From NCBI RefSeq assembly GCF_001039355.2, contig NW_019774291.1:499276-563275 (forward strand): 64,000 nt of DNA, written 5' to 3'. The notes under the pieces were generated by a model, which was given only the letters and a program-made list of their open reading frames with translations, searched no databases and was not told the origin of the DNA. The stretch comes from Lingula anatina (Eukaryota; Brachiopoda; Lingulata; Lingulida; Lingulidae). A program made the position numbers and the translations under genes. Below, one piece after another: positions 52,801 through 64,000 of this stretch; position 1 is the first letter of the stretch; the number at the start of each line of letters is the position of its first letter.

Positions 52801-53629
52801 TGGAGGTCACATGGTTTGAAGACGAGTTCAGATATCAGAATAATAGCTATAACTGCTGTTTTTGTCGTAAAACAGAATATATTATATCTATGAGCTATTC
52901 ACAATGTTTTTATTGTGAAATATAGACCTCATACGAAGAGTTATTATCCCTTTAAATGTTTCAAAATTAGATACAGTGGGCAATTAAAGATTTACAGAGG
53001 ACAATTAAAGATCAGAACATAAAGAATTTAGAATGTAAAGAGCCTACTAACATGATCTTAATAAAAACTAGAAAAGCATTTGGAGAGCGTAGACCTCCGC
53101 CAAGGCAGCAAAGTCTCCATCCAATGATTTTCAATAATTTTGATTATTGATTGATTATTGATCCGGATCACCACCAAAAACTATTCATCTGTTCCTTGGC
53201 CCACTTCTGACAGTTCCTGAAAATTTCATCAAAATCGGTCCATAGCCTAGTTTTTTGATTATTGATTATTGATCCGGATCACCACCAAAAACTAATCATC
53301 TGTTCCTTGGCCCACTTCTGACAGTTTCTGAAAATTTCATCAAAATCAGTCCATAACTTTGCGAGTTATGTTGATGACAGACAGAAAGACTGACAAACAG
53401 GGGTGAAAACATAACCTACTTGGCAGAGGTAATAAAGCCACTCCAAAAGATGATGTAAATGGGCAGTTGTTATCACTCCTATAATGCTTTTAAAGTCAAA
53501 GAATATTATGGAAAACGGTTGCTTTAAAGCATTCAATTTTTTAATTGAAAGTTTATAGGGATGTATGTTTTCTTGGTAACTTATTAATATTTTTTTATTA
53601 TTATTTATTTGCAGGTTCACGGATTTTAA
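49876..53629 (+). CDS. EIF1: Translation initiation factor eIF1 (SUI1), complete
   Basis: Four exons: 49876-49909, 51859-52022, 52278-52409, 53615-53629, total 345 nt, 114 aa. The protein contains IHIRIQQRNGRKTLTTVQGL, the CNGTVVDHPEYGEVIQMQGD stretch and ends KVHGF, matching eIF1 of animals almost residue for residue and in length (human 113 aa). eIF1 binds the 40S subunit near the P site and enforces AUG selection during scanning. The last exon encodes only the final VHGF residues and stop. The AATAAA at 54010-54015 is the likely poly(A) signal. Introns 1 and 3 are packed with transposon remnants. Confidence 0.96.
50518..51066. mobile_element. TIR element with TTA target duplication (eIF1 intron 1)
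   Basis: 549 bp with inverted ends beginning TACCCCATTCACACTACAGT on the left and TACCCCTTTCACACTACAGT on the right, flanked by TTA at 50515-50517 and 51067-51069. The 3-bp TWA-type duplication suggests PIF/Harbinger (inference). The interior is AT-rich with several TTCGAATAA-like motifs, and no transposase is seen. Confidence 0.82.
51135..51425. mobile_element. Foldback element with ~120-bp inverted arms
   Basis: The left arm (51135 to about 51257) starts GGGACCATTCAGAATAGATG. Its imperfect reverse complement ends at 51425 (GGGGCCATTCAGAATAGATT on the minus strand). Arms include matching blocks around ACTAAATAT, GATGCCNC.AATTCC and TGGTCTCCC. About 50 bp separate them. Flanks TTTGTT on both sides may be a target duplication, but the exact edges are unclear. 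It lies 70 bp from the preceding TIR element. Confidence 0.75.
52443..52955 (+). mobile_element. TTAA MITE, copy 4, with internal 170-bp duplication
   Basis: In eIF1 intron 3, same orientation as copy 2, with TTAA at both ends. It is 513 bp long because 52511-52680 is repeated in tandem from 52681, each unit starting ATGCTTACCAATGATTAATG and containing its own near-perfect palindrome. The palindrome centres differ (CTCCTAAGAG and CTCCTTAGAG), so the units have diverged slightly since the duplication. Confidence 0.85.
53069..53436. mobile_element. GACCTCCGCCAAGG-type interspersed repeat
   Basis: In eIF1 intron 3. The left part has AGACCTCCGCCAAGGCAG and the right end, on the opposite strand, TTACCTCTGCCAAGTAGG, forming inverted termini. 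The interior has two ~105-bp tandem units, each with TTGATCCGGATCACCACCAA and AATTTCATCAAAATC. This kind of repeat is seen scattered in many invertebrate genomes; its class is unsettled to me. Non-coding. Confidence 0.7.
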
Positions 53630-56600
53630 AGAACTTTAGATACTGAGCTACAGAATTTATATCCATACATTTGAAGGAGGAGAAATTTGACAACCATAGC
53701 TTTACACACAAACTGACATTGTCTGCATGTAGTGCAGCTTTTATAAACTGAAAACAACAATGTATTTGCACTCTGTGGATCTCTATTGTGTTGTCCTTTG
53801 ATATTCTTTTGATTTAATACCTCCAGTATTTATCTGCAGTACAGTACTTTCAGGTTATAGTGTAAAATGCTATCAATTGCTTTTATTTTTAAACTGCTCG
53901 GAAATAATTGAAAAACTCCCTTGGTATTTTTTCTAAATAGGTAATTCTAGTGTATCATGTAATCTTTTTGTATAAGAAATGTTTGTATTTTGATTTTTGA
54001 GAAACTGACAATAAAATTATTATGAACCATTTTAATAAGTGTTTCCCTGTTACTTTTAAGTTATAGTGATATGAAGGGTAAAAGTAATTTGTACAACTGT
54101 CTACTACTACAACCACTCCCTTAAAACCAGTTGATGTAAATTCTCATTTTCCTGCGACAAAGCAAAGCATGCAGATTGCTGTTGCTAAACGGTACCAGGA
54201 TTTCAACTTTTTGTCTCCAACACCAGCACCCACTCCCCATCCATGTAAACTAGTTTTTGTTCTTTGCAAGGTGATTTTAAACTTCCAAGCTTCCAATGGG
54301 GACAACTAACAAAATTGTGCTGATCACACGTAGGGTAAGAACACAATGCTGTATAGCATGTGCATTCAACAGAAGTGTTTTACGCTCATCAATTCAAAAA
54401 CGAAAGTTAGTTTTTTTTTTCTTTTATTCTCCAAGATCATCAAATAAATTAACCAAAACCAGCATGTTACAATTCAACTGTTTACAACATGCACAATAAT
54501 GTAAAGGTTGCCTGTGATTCTCACGTAGGGCATATTTTGAACTTGACTAATGTCAAAAGCATATCAAAGCACCAAAAGTTAATTGCAGAATTTCTTGGTA
54601 GTTGCAGGAAATAAGTCTCTGGAAAATATGGAACTAAGTGGCAATGAGAAAAAGGTTTTTTTTCTTGATACTGCATAGACTTGGTTGAATATCTAGAACC
54701 CATAAAAGGCCATATGTTTTTGAAATGTTATGTTACTGATATGTGACAATGTATTTCTATTGTATCTTGGCAAGTAATTGAATTAAGTTGTAGAGAAAAA
54801 TGCTACAAGCTTTTCACCAAACTTTGCCAAGAATATGCTGAAAGTTGATAACATTCATTGTACCACCATATTACACTTTCACTGTCATGCAAGTTATAAT
54901 ATGGATGTATTATGATAAAATGACCTTGCATATTTTCAAAGCCTTGTTCTCTAAAGTCACAAAATTAAGAACTCCCAGACTATTATATTATAACATTTTT
55001 GTATGTGCCGCAGAGACAAAAATAGGAGCAAATGAAAAAGCTGGTTTTGTTCAGATTGTCACATGTCAATGCTTAAGTACACATTGACAGGGTTTTATCA
55101 AAGATGCATCATGTATATATCTATATATAATTTACCCAATATTTTATTTAGACCTTAAATGCTGCAACATGAACTGAATAACCATATATTTTTGTTACAA
55201 AAGAGCAGAGATACTGCTGGACCTATCACAGTAAAAGTTTGGTTCACATTTTTCAGGAGATATATTCAGGGTTTTTTTTCCCACTGGTTAGCCTATTCAT
55301 CATGCATTGGTGATCATTTTCAAACAAAATATGTGATGAAGAACCCAGAAGTTGATATTATCTTTCTGTTTGTTAAAATCGAAGTTATGCCATACAGACA
55401 GTACATGAGAAAATCCCAGTCAATGGAAGCTCAGAGGTTTGCTAAATCAATGTCAGTATCACTACCTCTAACATGCTGTAATAAGTTCTATACTTGGTGC
55501 TTGACATGGGAAATGCTGCTGTAAAGGAGGCCAAATATTTTACTAAGCTGACTGTATATTTGGCTACATTAGACCCCTATATCAATCTTAAACACCATTA
55601 GAGATGACCACAAACTGATCTTCCATAAATATTGTAGCAGTGAACAATTAGGTTATCGTACATTGGTGCACAACCTTTGGTTATCTTAGAATGTAAGCAA
55701 GCCAGTTTGACCTATCAGGGGATCTGTAACATGCAATACATCCAAGTAATATAGCTCTTTTCAATCAAAAGTATATATATATATACATATTTGAACTAGT
55801 TAAATAACAATGGCAAAAGCAAATTGCCTTGGCCTTAAAAAGAAAAAAATATATTGGAAGCTACAAAGCAACACCTACTTAGTGTAAAGCACAATAAAAC
55901 TGAAATAAGAAAAGAAGGGGGAAATAATTACTTGAGCTTTAAGCATACACCTTATATCCAAGAGTATTAGTTCCATGACATTGCTTTGAATAATAACTCA
56001 ATCTTTTCTATCAACACAATCCAAACTGTACCAAATATCACACAGGTCATTAAATACTCTGATGCCACCATAAATTCTCAGTGCTACTGTGCAGAACAAT
56101 GCAATGTGTTGGCAAGTAACAGCACCACCTTTGAACTATTTTTCCATTTTCTATCCAGTATTTAGATGTACAACTCCATGAAAACTGTACTCCAACACAC
56201 AGTAAGCCACAACAGTGCTTTGCTACCCCTTCATACAGTATGGTACACCATTCACATGAATTTCAAACTTATCACTCAAATCCTTTAGTTTAGAAATATC
56301 CTGCATCTGACAGTAGAACAGCAGATATCAATTCACTGTCAATTTTCTATCCATATCAAGTTCATTGAACATCACTCAGTGCTTAAATAGTAGCTTAACC
56401 TACTAATTTGACCAAACATCAACAAATCATTGGTATATTAAATACAATCAATTTAATTATATTTATAATATGATAATAAATTCACAATAATAATAATAAT
56501 AATACATTTCAAGTGTCAAAAATATCATACAGTTTTAACTTTTTTTACCTTTTTTTCTGGAACAGTCATCTTAGTAAGCAACAACCAATTAGATGACATA

Positions 56601-57336
56601 GACATTTATACACACAATCACATGAGGTTAATGGTAAAAATGAGAATGGCAACATGAGACAGTATGATTCTTTAAATGCTATATGAAGGTGGCGAATGTT
56701 TTTTTATCCAATAGATACTGGTGAAACAGCTGTCCCTACTAACAAATTACAATTCATAATACAACAAAGTTGAGCTAAGCCCTACGCAAACTGTAATTCA
56801 ATTCAAGAACATTCACCCAACTATTAGCAATCAAGTGGGCAACTTCCACCAAACAAAGAATGATTAACCCTGAATAATTATCCAATAATAATATGAAATA
56901 AAATTGCACAAAATGTCTTGCAAATATAGGGATGATTTGTACTGTTGTCCATATGTTAAGTGTTTACCTCATAACCAAAGCTCAAATGATTATACATGCA
57001 AGTCACATAGGCTGTCTACACTGCTCCGAAGGCATTTCTATAATGTATGAAGTACTCGGGCAAAGCAATATTGCTCACAGCACAGCAATTAAGAAAATGC
57101 ACTTGGAACATTTACCTTAAGCCAAAACATTCCCTTAGTGAAGCACAATGACATCACCTCCCCATCTTCAAAACCATCCTCAAAACATGCAATATACAGT
57201 AGACAGAAGACAAAAGCAGTGGAAGCTATCTGCCAATATGTCATGGTAGGCATACACTGTATCATGCCCTCCATTCCTTTGTTCTGGAGCCTTTTCTGCC
57301 ATGACTTTCCACTTACAATCCAGCTTCTTAACACGA
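53630..57336. other. eIF1 and LARP4 convergent 3' region
   Basis: Begins with the eIF1 3' UTR (AATAAA at 54010) and, from the right, carries the LARP4 3' UTR of unknown length. The longest open frame (55159-55524, plus) lacks recognisable features. A (AAT)n run lies near 56487-56505. No other gene is seen. Confidence 0.6.
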
Positions 57337-60300
57337 TCACTTTGCAGACAATTTAACTGTTTCTTGCTCTTTCCTTCTATCCCTTTCCTTGTCTCTGTCC
57401 CTGTCTTTCCATTCACGATTATCCTTTGCTCTGCGACCTGTCTGTGGTCTAAAATCCTTGGATTCACTGTCACTGCGAGCCAAACCTTTACTAGTACCAG
57501 GTGTTTTACTTGTCTGTGCATTTTCCTTTAGTGTACCGGGTTTAACCTGGTCTCCAATTTCCTGCTCAGCCTCAACTGTCAGCAGTTTCTTGACCTCTGT
57601 GGCCTCGCGTTCAGCACGTTCTTTGGCTCTTTGGGCCATTTGGGCCCAGCTTAACTTCGCTGGCTCCTATTATAAAGAAAAGTAAAACAACGGATGTTAA
57701 TTTTATAGTACTTTTAACAGTGTCATTAAATGTTCGGAGTTTAGCTTTTATCTGCTCAGAGTAATCCATTTTACAACTTCACAAGCTAAAAAGAAGTACA
57801 TTTCTATCAACTGATTATTCATTTATGATCACACAAACCTGGGATTGCGTTGGGTGACTGGAATTTTCCTTGTTATCTTCTTTCGTTTCTATTACACCAT
57901 TCACCTCTGGCTGACTGTGAATTTTCTCTACAGTATTTGCTGCAACTGCAGATTTGCTAACCCTGTAAGAAACAATCGTTTCACCAAGTGTCAAATTTTA
58001 TTTTGTTAAATTATTGCTGCTGTTAAGTCAGGAATATGTATCTTCAAAATCTTCGTCTAGTGTCATTTTCTAACAAAATGGGTCAACATGTCTAAGAGTG
58101 TTCACAATGAATCTACCATACTAGCTAGTGCTTTCTAACTCCACTGGGACTCCCGCTAAATGCAATCATTAACAGTTTAACATGCCTCCTCGTTTCCAAT
58201 GAACTTGCATAATAACCGGTTTTTCTGTATTCTGCTCCCTGAGGAATTAGTGCGCACTAGTGGGTACAATTATTCCTTGCAAACAGCCCCGAAGACTATC
58301 TCGTCTCCGTATCCCTAATATGATAATTAGCTCCCAATGGACAGAGAAGTCTTAGCTGTCCACCACCACTACCGTAATTGAAGCACACCCTGCGCCAATG
58401 GGAAAACTCCCCAAGGTAAATAAGAAATCATGCTGAGATGGGTGAAAATTAATCAAGTTGACCCAACTCGACTCGTAACAAAACATCCAGGAATTGTCCA
58501 CAATTAGAACCAAATTTGTCTGCAAATACTTGTCTAAATCTCTGTCACAGGGGATGTACTAGGTACAAGACAATATCTCCACTTTGCATTAAGTATTGCA
58601 TTACGTACAGCAATGTAAAGGTCCTTATGAACTTACTTTTGTGGTGAAGAAGGTGGTGTAGGCAAGGAGTCGGTGCCATTTGTCATGGTGGCAGAACCTT
58701 TGTTTTCTGACTGAGCTGAAGTTGTGGGATGATTTGCTACTGCTGGTGTGCTAGTGGTAACACTGCCATTTGTGTTAGCACCATTTGAAGGTTTTTGATC
58801 ACGAATGGAAGGCTTGGCAACTCCTTTGACCACATCAGATAATTTATTCTCAAATACTTCACCAACTGAAGCATTATTCTGAAAGGCAAATTGTAACAAA
58901 ACATGGTGATCTATTCCTATTTCTTTTAAAATCCTTTTTTCAATGTTTTACGAAAGTGAATGGCACTATCCATAATTATTTCAGTTTTCTATGACAAAAA
59001 CATCTAATTCTTTTGAAGTTCAATGCGTCCATGTAATTATTACCTTTATAAAACCTCTTTAACAAACTTGGAAGCAACTAACAGTGTCACAGAAAATTCT
59101 GCTTTTAAAGCTGCTTAAAGGCAATATTTTCTGTACTACACAAATGCCAAGTAATGAACACTCACTGTTGACCCTGGCAAAGGTGGGAATGAAGTAGCCT
59201 CTAGTTCAAATTCCTCCGGTTCAAGTCTGTACTCTTTGGCAGTATATGGATTGGAATTCTGTAAGAGATTTTGTTAAGCAGAAAAATAACTTTCTTTCCT
59301 AGCTTCATGTGTCTTTAAAATAACTGTTTTTCATTCCAATCTTCACATTGAAGAAAAACCATCTGTACGTATTCTACATATTTACTTACCAGATTTCTAG
59401 CACCATCTTCCTTCCGTCTTCTGTTACGAAATTCATTTATTCTACTTCGCCTATAAGCAAAATTCTATTGCTATTAATAATGCAAACAAATCTCCAACAT
59501 TGTTTCTTTATATATATATATATATATATATAAATATATATAACCTTACATCATCTAACCTTACATCATCTTAATTATTTCGATAATCAAATCATTTCTA
59601 GAGAATGTAGACAAATCAAGTGATGCTTTTTAAATATATATAAGTAAGACAAATGACTTCCAAAAGTTCACCTTGGGGGCTGTGTTGTCTGGTCTTTTAC
59701 GGTCACCTCCATATGTCTTGGCCCCAGCACCTGACCATTGTCCGAGGCCGTGGACGAGTGAGACGTGGCATGGACTGGGTACGAAGAAGAGGTGGAGGAA
59801 GACAGAGAGCTGTGGCGATGACTGGACATGTGACTAGATTGGGAAGGATCCACATTTGACGTAGGGTTGTTGCCACCATGAAGAGAACTGCTAACAGAGC
59901 TGTGGCGATGTGTCTCAAAATTTGGTTTGGCCTCTGACATCCTCTCTGGGTTGCTCTGTGTACGACCATGTTGCTTCACTTGGGCCCTAGATTGAAAAAG
60001 TGATTTCAAATATTCATTTTCATCATGGGCGTATCTTCAGTCAATGTACATATTTAACATTTTACTTCAAACAACACCTACCATGACAAAAATTGAAGCA
60101 TATCTGCTAAAAGGTTTTCAAAGGGAAATATGTCTATGATACCACAAGGTTTGAAGTTTAGATTTACACCCCCAGTTGTCAAGTAAGACATTAAAAGCCC
60201 ATTATAATCAGTGTTTGCTCTCCATTTTCCCTTTGTACAAGGTATCAAATGCAAAACGGGTAAAAGCATTGGAATATTTTGTAGTGTTACAATTCCAAAA

Positions 60301-63300
60301 GCTTACCTATTTCTTGGACTCTGGAAACCTGATCTTCCTGTACTGTTGCTGAGCTTAAACCCTTGAGGCTGATATCCATTGGCTGCAAATACCTTGAAAA
60401 CACAAACAGAATTAGCATAAATTTCTTAGAATTTACAATGAAATGAAAGAGAGAAAAAAGTGAGCATACTTATTGCAATTCCTACCATTGCTACTAACTG
60501 GAAATTACACTGATACAACATAGAATCTTACAATCTCAGAATCTCACTCACCATTCCTGGATCAAAAAATGGTGGGCTTGTGGGTGACCAAGCCATCACA
60601 GTGTTTGGAGGGTAAAATGGGAAAGACTGAAAAAATTGAAACAAAGGAATGATTATATAGCATGTAGTGGGAAAGACTTGTAACCAATCAAAAACTTTAC
60701 TAAAAACGTAGGATAACTTGCCCTTCAGCACAGCCTCTATGCAAAACTTTTAAATTACTGGAAGATATCATGCAATTACAATACATGTTGAATAAACAAA
60801 ATTTAGCTGCTCCACTCTCAGAGCTGACCTGTGGTCCAGCAGTATTAACATACTGCACTGGCATGGGAGGCAAAGGGGTGAACTGGGGCTGTGCAAATCG
60901 TGAGGGTTGCTGTGGGAACGCTTGGGTGCCGCTCTCAAACCCTGCTGACTTGATCCCATTTTTTGGGACAAATGTTCCACGAATGATAGGTTTTGCCTTG
61001 ATTCTTGCCTAGAAATAGTGTGATAAAAATGTTCCAACCCATATAGCCTCAATCTTAATAGGCTCCATTATGATGTATCAATGTCAGAATAATTTCAATG
61101 TTTATAGGAAATTAAAGCAAACAATAGTTAAATCTGTAAGTTTTTATTCCTAAATATGGCTTTAATTATGTAGCAGAGTCAAAATAGTAATAGATATTCT
61201 GAAATTCACATACCATAATTGGCTTCCCAAGAAAAGTCTTCACTTCCTCCCTTAAATACTGGTATGCTCTTTGTGCATCTTCGTCTGAGTTGAAGGTGAC
61301 ATACCAGCAGTCCCCATGTGCAAACTCGCAGCTCACAAACAGTGGGCAGTTTTGTCCTGAGAACAGATCCTTTACATCCTAAAAGACAAAGAATATGCAT
61401 GAAAGTTTATAATAATGTCCAGTCTAGGTATTTGACCCTTCACATAGTAAAACATTCCTAAAAACATGTCACTGGCAAAAAAAAAAAAAAAAAAAAAAAA
61501 ACTAAGACATGCTTTAAAATATGATTATGCTTTAAAATATAATTACTTCAATGTACCTAACCATTCACTTGTGGTAATTTGAAAGTTAACAAATCATCAG
61601 AGAGAAATAATTTCCTCAGAATAAACTTAACTGGAATCAGAGGACTGAACATTTCTGAAATGATACATGCTAATCAATAAGCGGCTGCAACAGGAAATAT
61701 GTTTCAAGAGTGATGTAACCAATAAGACACACAACAGGAATAAATGACAAGATTTCTACTTCTATCAACTTTTCACTGCTGTTCAAACACAAATAATCAT
61801 ATATATATAAGAGAATTTAAGCACTTAATTCAGACTTGATGATCTTCGGGGATTTTGAAGCAATTATTCACAATAATTTGTAGTATTCTATACATTCCAA
61901 ATGTTTTAGTTTCATCTTAAAAAATCTGAAAAATGACAACAAACCCAGAAAGACGTTTCCTGACAAATGCATAAGTGAAATGCAACCCAAACAGTTCTGA
62001 ATAGTCATGACATAATAAAATATTCTTCGTTGTTGTGAACGAACAGTTTACAACCCTGCCCCTCCCCACGATACATTCAGGAATAAATATTTATTGTCAA
62101 TAAAGAAGGAAAACACATCATTCCAATACTTGATACTGAAATTCCTCCCTTTCAGACATAATCTTCAAGTTCCAGGAACTTCCTTCACATTTTTCTTTTA
62201 AATAACAAAGGAAGAAATTACTCAAGAGAAAAAAATTCCCATGTTTTTTCAAATATAGTGATGACAGATTAATATTCCTGGTTCATTTTTTCAAAAACTC
62301 TCACAAGAATTTCCTTCTACTACATAATAAGATGAAAATTACTCAAAGAAAAAAATTCTTTCCATTGCAAAACAATGGTCACAGTATAATCTTATAATTT
62401 GAAGTACTTACTTTCAAAGGTGTGGAAGCTGGTATCTCTCGCAGTATAACTATACATCTTTTATGAATAGGACGAACCTTTTCACCTTTTTCATCCACCT
62501 GGACATGAGAGGACTCTGACCGGAAAGATATTGTTATATTTCAATCAAATAATATTATGACACACAAAGCAAAAAAGAAAAATAAATTAGCAAAACTGCA
62601 TGGGGCATGCTATCTACTGAACTCCAAGAAAATGTCTCACTTTCAAACAAATTTATCTCTTCAACTATTGTGAGAATAGAGAACTTTTTTTTCAATTTCA
62701 CTTTTTTTAACTTACCATGGATAATAGCACTAATATATAAATATTGATATACACATGTATTGGAAATATGGGCCGGAGGCCTTAATTCCCTGAAAAAACT
62801 TGTTCCTATTTTGTTCTCTTCAACTTTAATAAGGACCGATAGAGCTTTTTAGATGTTACTGTAGATTGCCATATACAGAAAGACCAAAAAAGAACCATTT
62901 ATGTGGTCTTCATTAAGCATTGTCCCAAGAGGACAATGAACATTTTTCAAAATCTAGAAAAAAAAATCTTTAATTTACACAACAATCTTCATTTACTTAC
63001 CTCTAAGAACCTCCACAATCAGTTCCAGATCACTTGTCAGTTTCTTGACTTGATTGAAATTAGCTATAGTTACAATGGGTACATACTGGTCTCCATCCAT
63101 TTGAGATATTAAATAACTGTCAACAGCAAGATTCTCACTGAAAAACATCCGTAAAAACTTATATATAATGATCTCAAAATCATTTTTCTTTGCTTGCTAT
63201 CTTATATCACACTTACATTTTTACCCTGTTATCTATGCCAATAGAAATACATGATTATGTTAATAGCATATATATTTCAGAATGTAGAGATGGTTACTTA

Positions 63301-63389
63301 CTCTGAAAAGTAATATTCTAGCTGATGCTTTAACATAACACGTAGCCCAGTTTCTTCTTTTCCATCATCGGTCGAACTTGCAGTTTCAT
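57337..63389 (-). CDS. LARP4: La-related protein 4 (LARP4/4B), 3' thirteen exons
   Basis: Exons in transcript order: 63302-63389, 63001-63137, 62412-62515, 61214-61378, 60829-61008, 60552-60626, 60307-60392, 59672-59986, 59390-59450, 59166-59258, 58637-58878, 57839-57962, 57337-57666; 2000 nt, all phases compatible, with stop TGA at 57337-57339. The La motif ([46 protein letters not shown]) is followed by the RRM ([50 protein letters not shown]). A Ser/His-rich linker, [17 protein letters not shown] and a conserved [13 protein letters not shown] follow. The C-terminus is a charged region with [16 protein letters not shown]4 family proteins bind poly(A)/PABP and stabilise mRNA in the cytoplasm; that role is by homology. 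Upstream exons are beyond 64000. Invertebrates usually have one gene for vertebrate LARP4 and LARP4B, so I cannot choose between the two symbols. Confidence 0.93.
59508..59544. repeat. (TA)n microsatellite
   Basis: Alternating TA run of about 35 bp with one interruption, in a LARP4 intron 60 bp upstream of the acceptor of exon 59390-59450. Non-coding. Confidence 0.9.
61477..61501. repeat. Poly(A) tract
   Basis: About 25 consecutive A on the plus strand in the LARP4 intron upstream of exon 61214-61378. There is no recognisable SINE or retrocopy body on its 5' side and no target duplication, so it is probably simple slippage. Confidence 0.7.
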
Positions 63390-64000
63390 CTGTGGAAAAA
63401 AAAAACAACACCATTATGACATGAATGAAATCAGAAGGATTTCCAAACAAAGCAAATCAAGTAAAAAGTCCCTAAACTTTTCACAAAATCAAACTATTCA
63501 GTATTAATAACTTGACTTATTGTTTCTAAGTTCTACATAAACACTGTATTGATTCCCTAATACACCTTCGAAATTTTGTAAGGGAAATATCAGGAAAAGG
63601 GAAAGACACCTAATTCCACCTACTTCTTAATGTACTTAATATACACTGCTAGCAAGTGTGCATACTGACCAGTTTCATTATAAATTCGACAATTAACAAG
63701 ACATTAAGATATGAAGATAGAGACATCACTGTCTCTAGCATTCCAAATAAAATAATGGTGGCGTAAACCTCAAGTGTCACTACCATGGTAACTTTCTTAC
63801 GCATCCTGGATTTCTAAATGATTACAGATACTGAATTGAAAACAAGGGAGAAAATTTCTCTCTACAGTACTCTTGTAAGCTGCCGTCAGTGGCTCATGCA
63901 GAGATTAACTACAAGTGGTGATCCATCAATACCTGCAGTTCTTTTATTATACTAATACTAAGGTACATCAATCTCAAGAGCAAGTAAGCATGTTTTCATA
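63390..64000 (-). other. LARP4 intron at window edge
   Basis: Sequence upstream of the La-motif exon on the minus strand. I find no exon with a LARP4-like N-terminal sequence here, so the intron probably continues beyond the window. Confidence 0.6.

Noticed and set aside
55159-55524. 121-codon plus-strand open frame between eIF1 and LARP4
   Set aside because: No recognisable domain, no supporting splice context, and composition typical of AT-rich non-coding DNA; it lies in a likely 3' UTR region.

Overview
This is an AT-rich window from an animal nuclear genome. It carries intron-rich genes with GT-AG splicing, many short non-autonomous DNA transposons and assembly gaps. The gene set (inversin, a p75NTR-type death-domain receptor, SETD2, eIF1, LARP4), the intron lengths and the repeat styles suggest a marine invertebrate, most likely a lophotrochozoan such as a mollusc. 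That placement is inference. Nothing looks bacterial or viral.

Layout from left to right. (1) 645-10777, minus strand: 5' two-thirds of an inversin (INVS/NPHP2) gene, 15 exons covering the ankyrin-repeat array; the C-terminal exons lie off the left edge. (2) 10778-16519: gene-poor stretch with an hAT-like element that has a perfect 8-bp target duplication. (3) 16520-23171, plus strand: a complete five-exon receptor of 396 aa with four cysteine-rich domains, one membrane segment and a C-terminal death domain, built like vertebrate p75NTR/NGFR. (4) 24900-49309, minus strand: a complete 22-exon SETD2 histone H3K36 methyltransferase. The spliced exons add to 9753 nt, exactly 3251 codons including the stop. 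A 6.2-kb exon encodes a long disordered N-terminus with an RS-rich block and poly-proline. (5) 49310-49875: a 566-bp head-to-head promoter shared by SETD2 and eIF1, with a composite ETS-CRE site. (6) 49876-53629, plus strand: complete eIF1, 114 aa. (7) 57337-63389, minus strand: the C-terminal 13 exons of LARP4, including the La motif and RRM; its 5' exons are off the right edge.

The genes alternate in strand. INVS and the receptor diverge, the receptor and SETD2 converge, SETD2 and eIF1 diverge, and eIF1 and LARP4 converge. There is no operon. SETD2 (co-transcriptional chromatin marking), eIF1 (start-codon selection) and LARP4 (poly(A)/mRNA stability) are housekeeping genes, while INVS is ciliary and the receptor is for signalling.

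Two assembly problems matter to any reader. A 1.5-kb segment containing the 5' end of the large SETD2 exon appears on both sides of a 574-N gap (40024-41553 and 42128-43644), which looks like two unmerged contig ends. The first 261 bases repeat 10223-10484 of the INVS intron and stop at a single N, which suggests a mis-join. The most unusual biology is a TTAA-flanked MITE family present at four independent loci with a central 26-bp palindrome whose two arms change together between copies, plus several other terminal-inverted-repeat families nested in introns.
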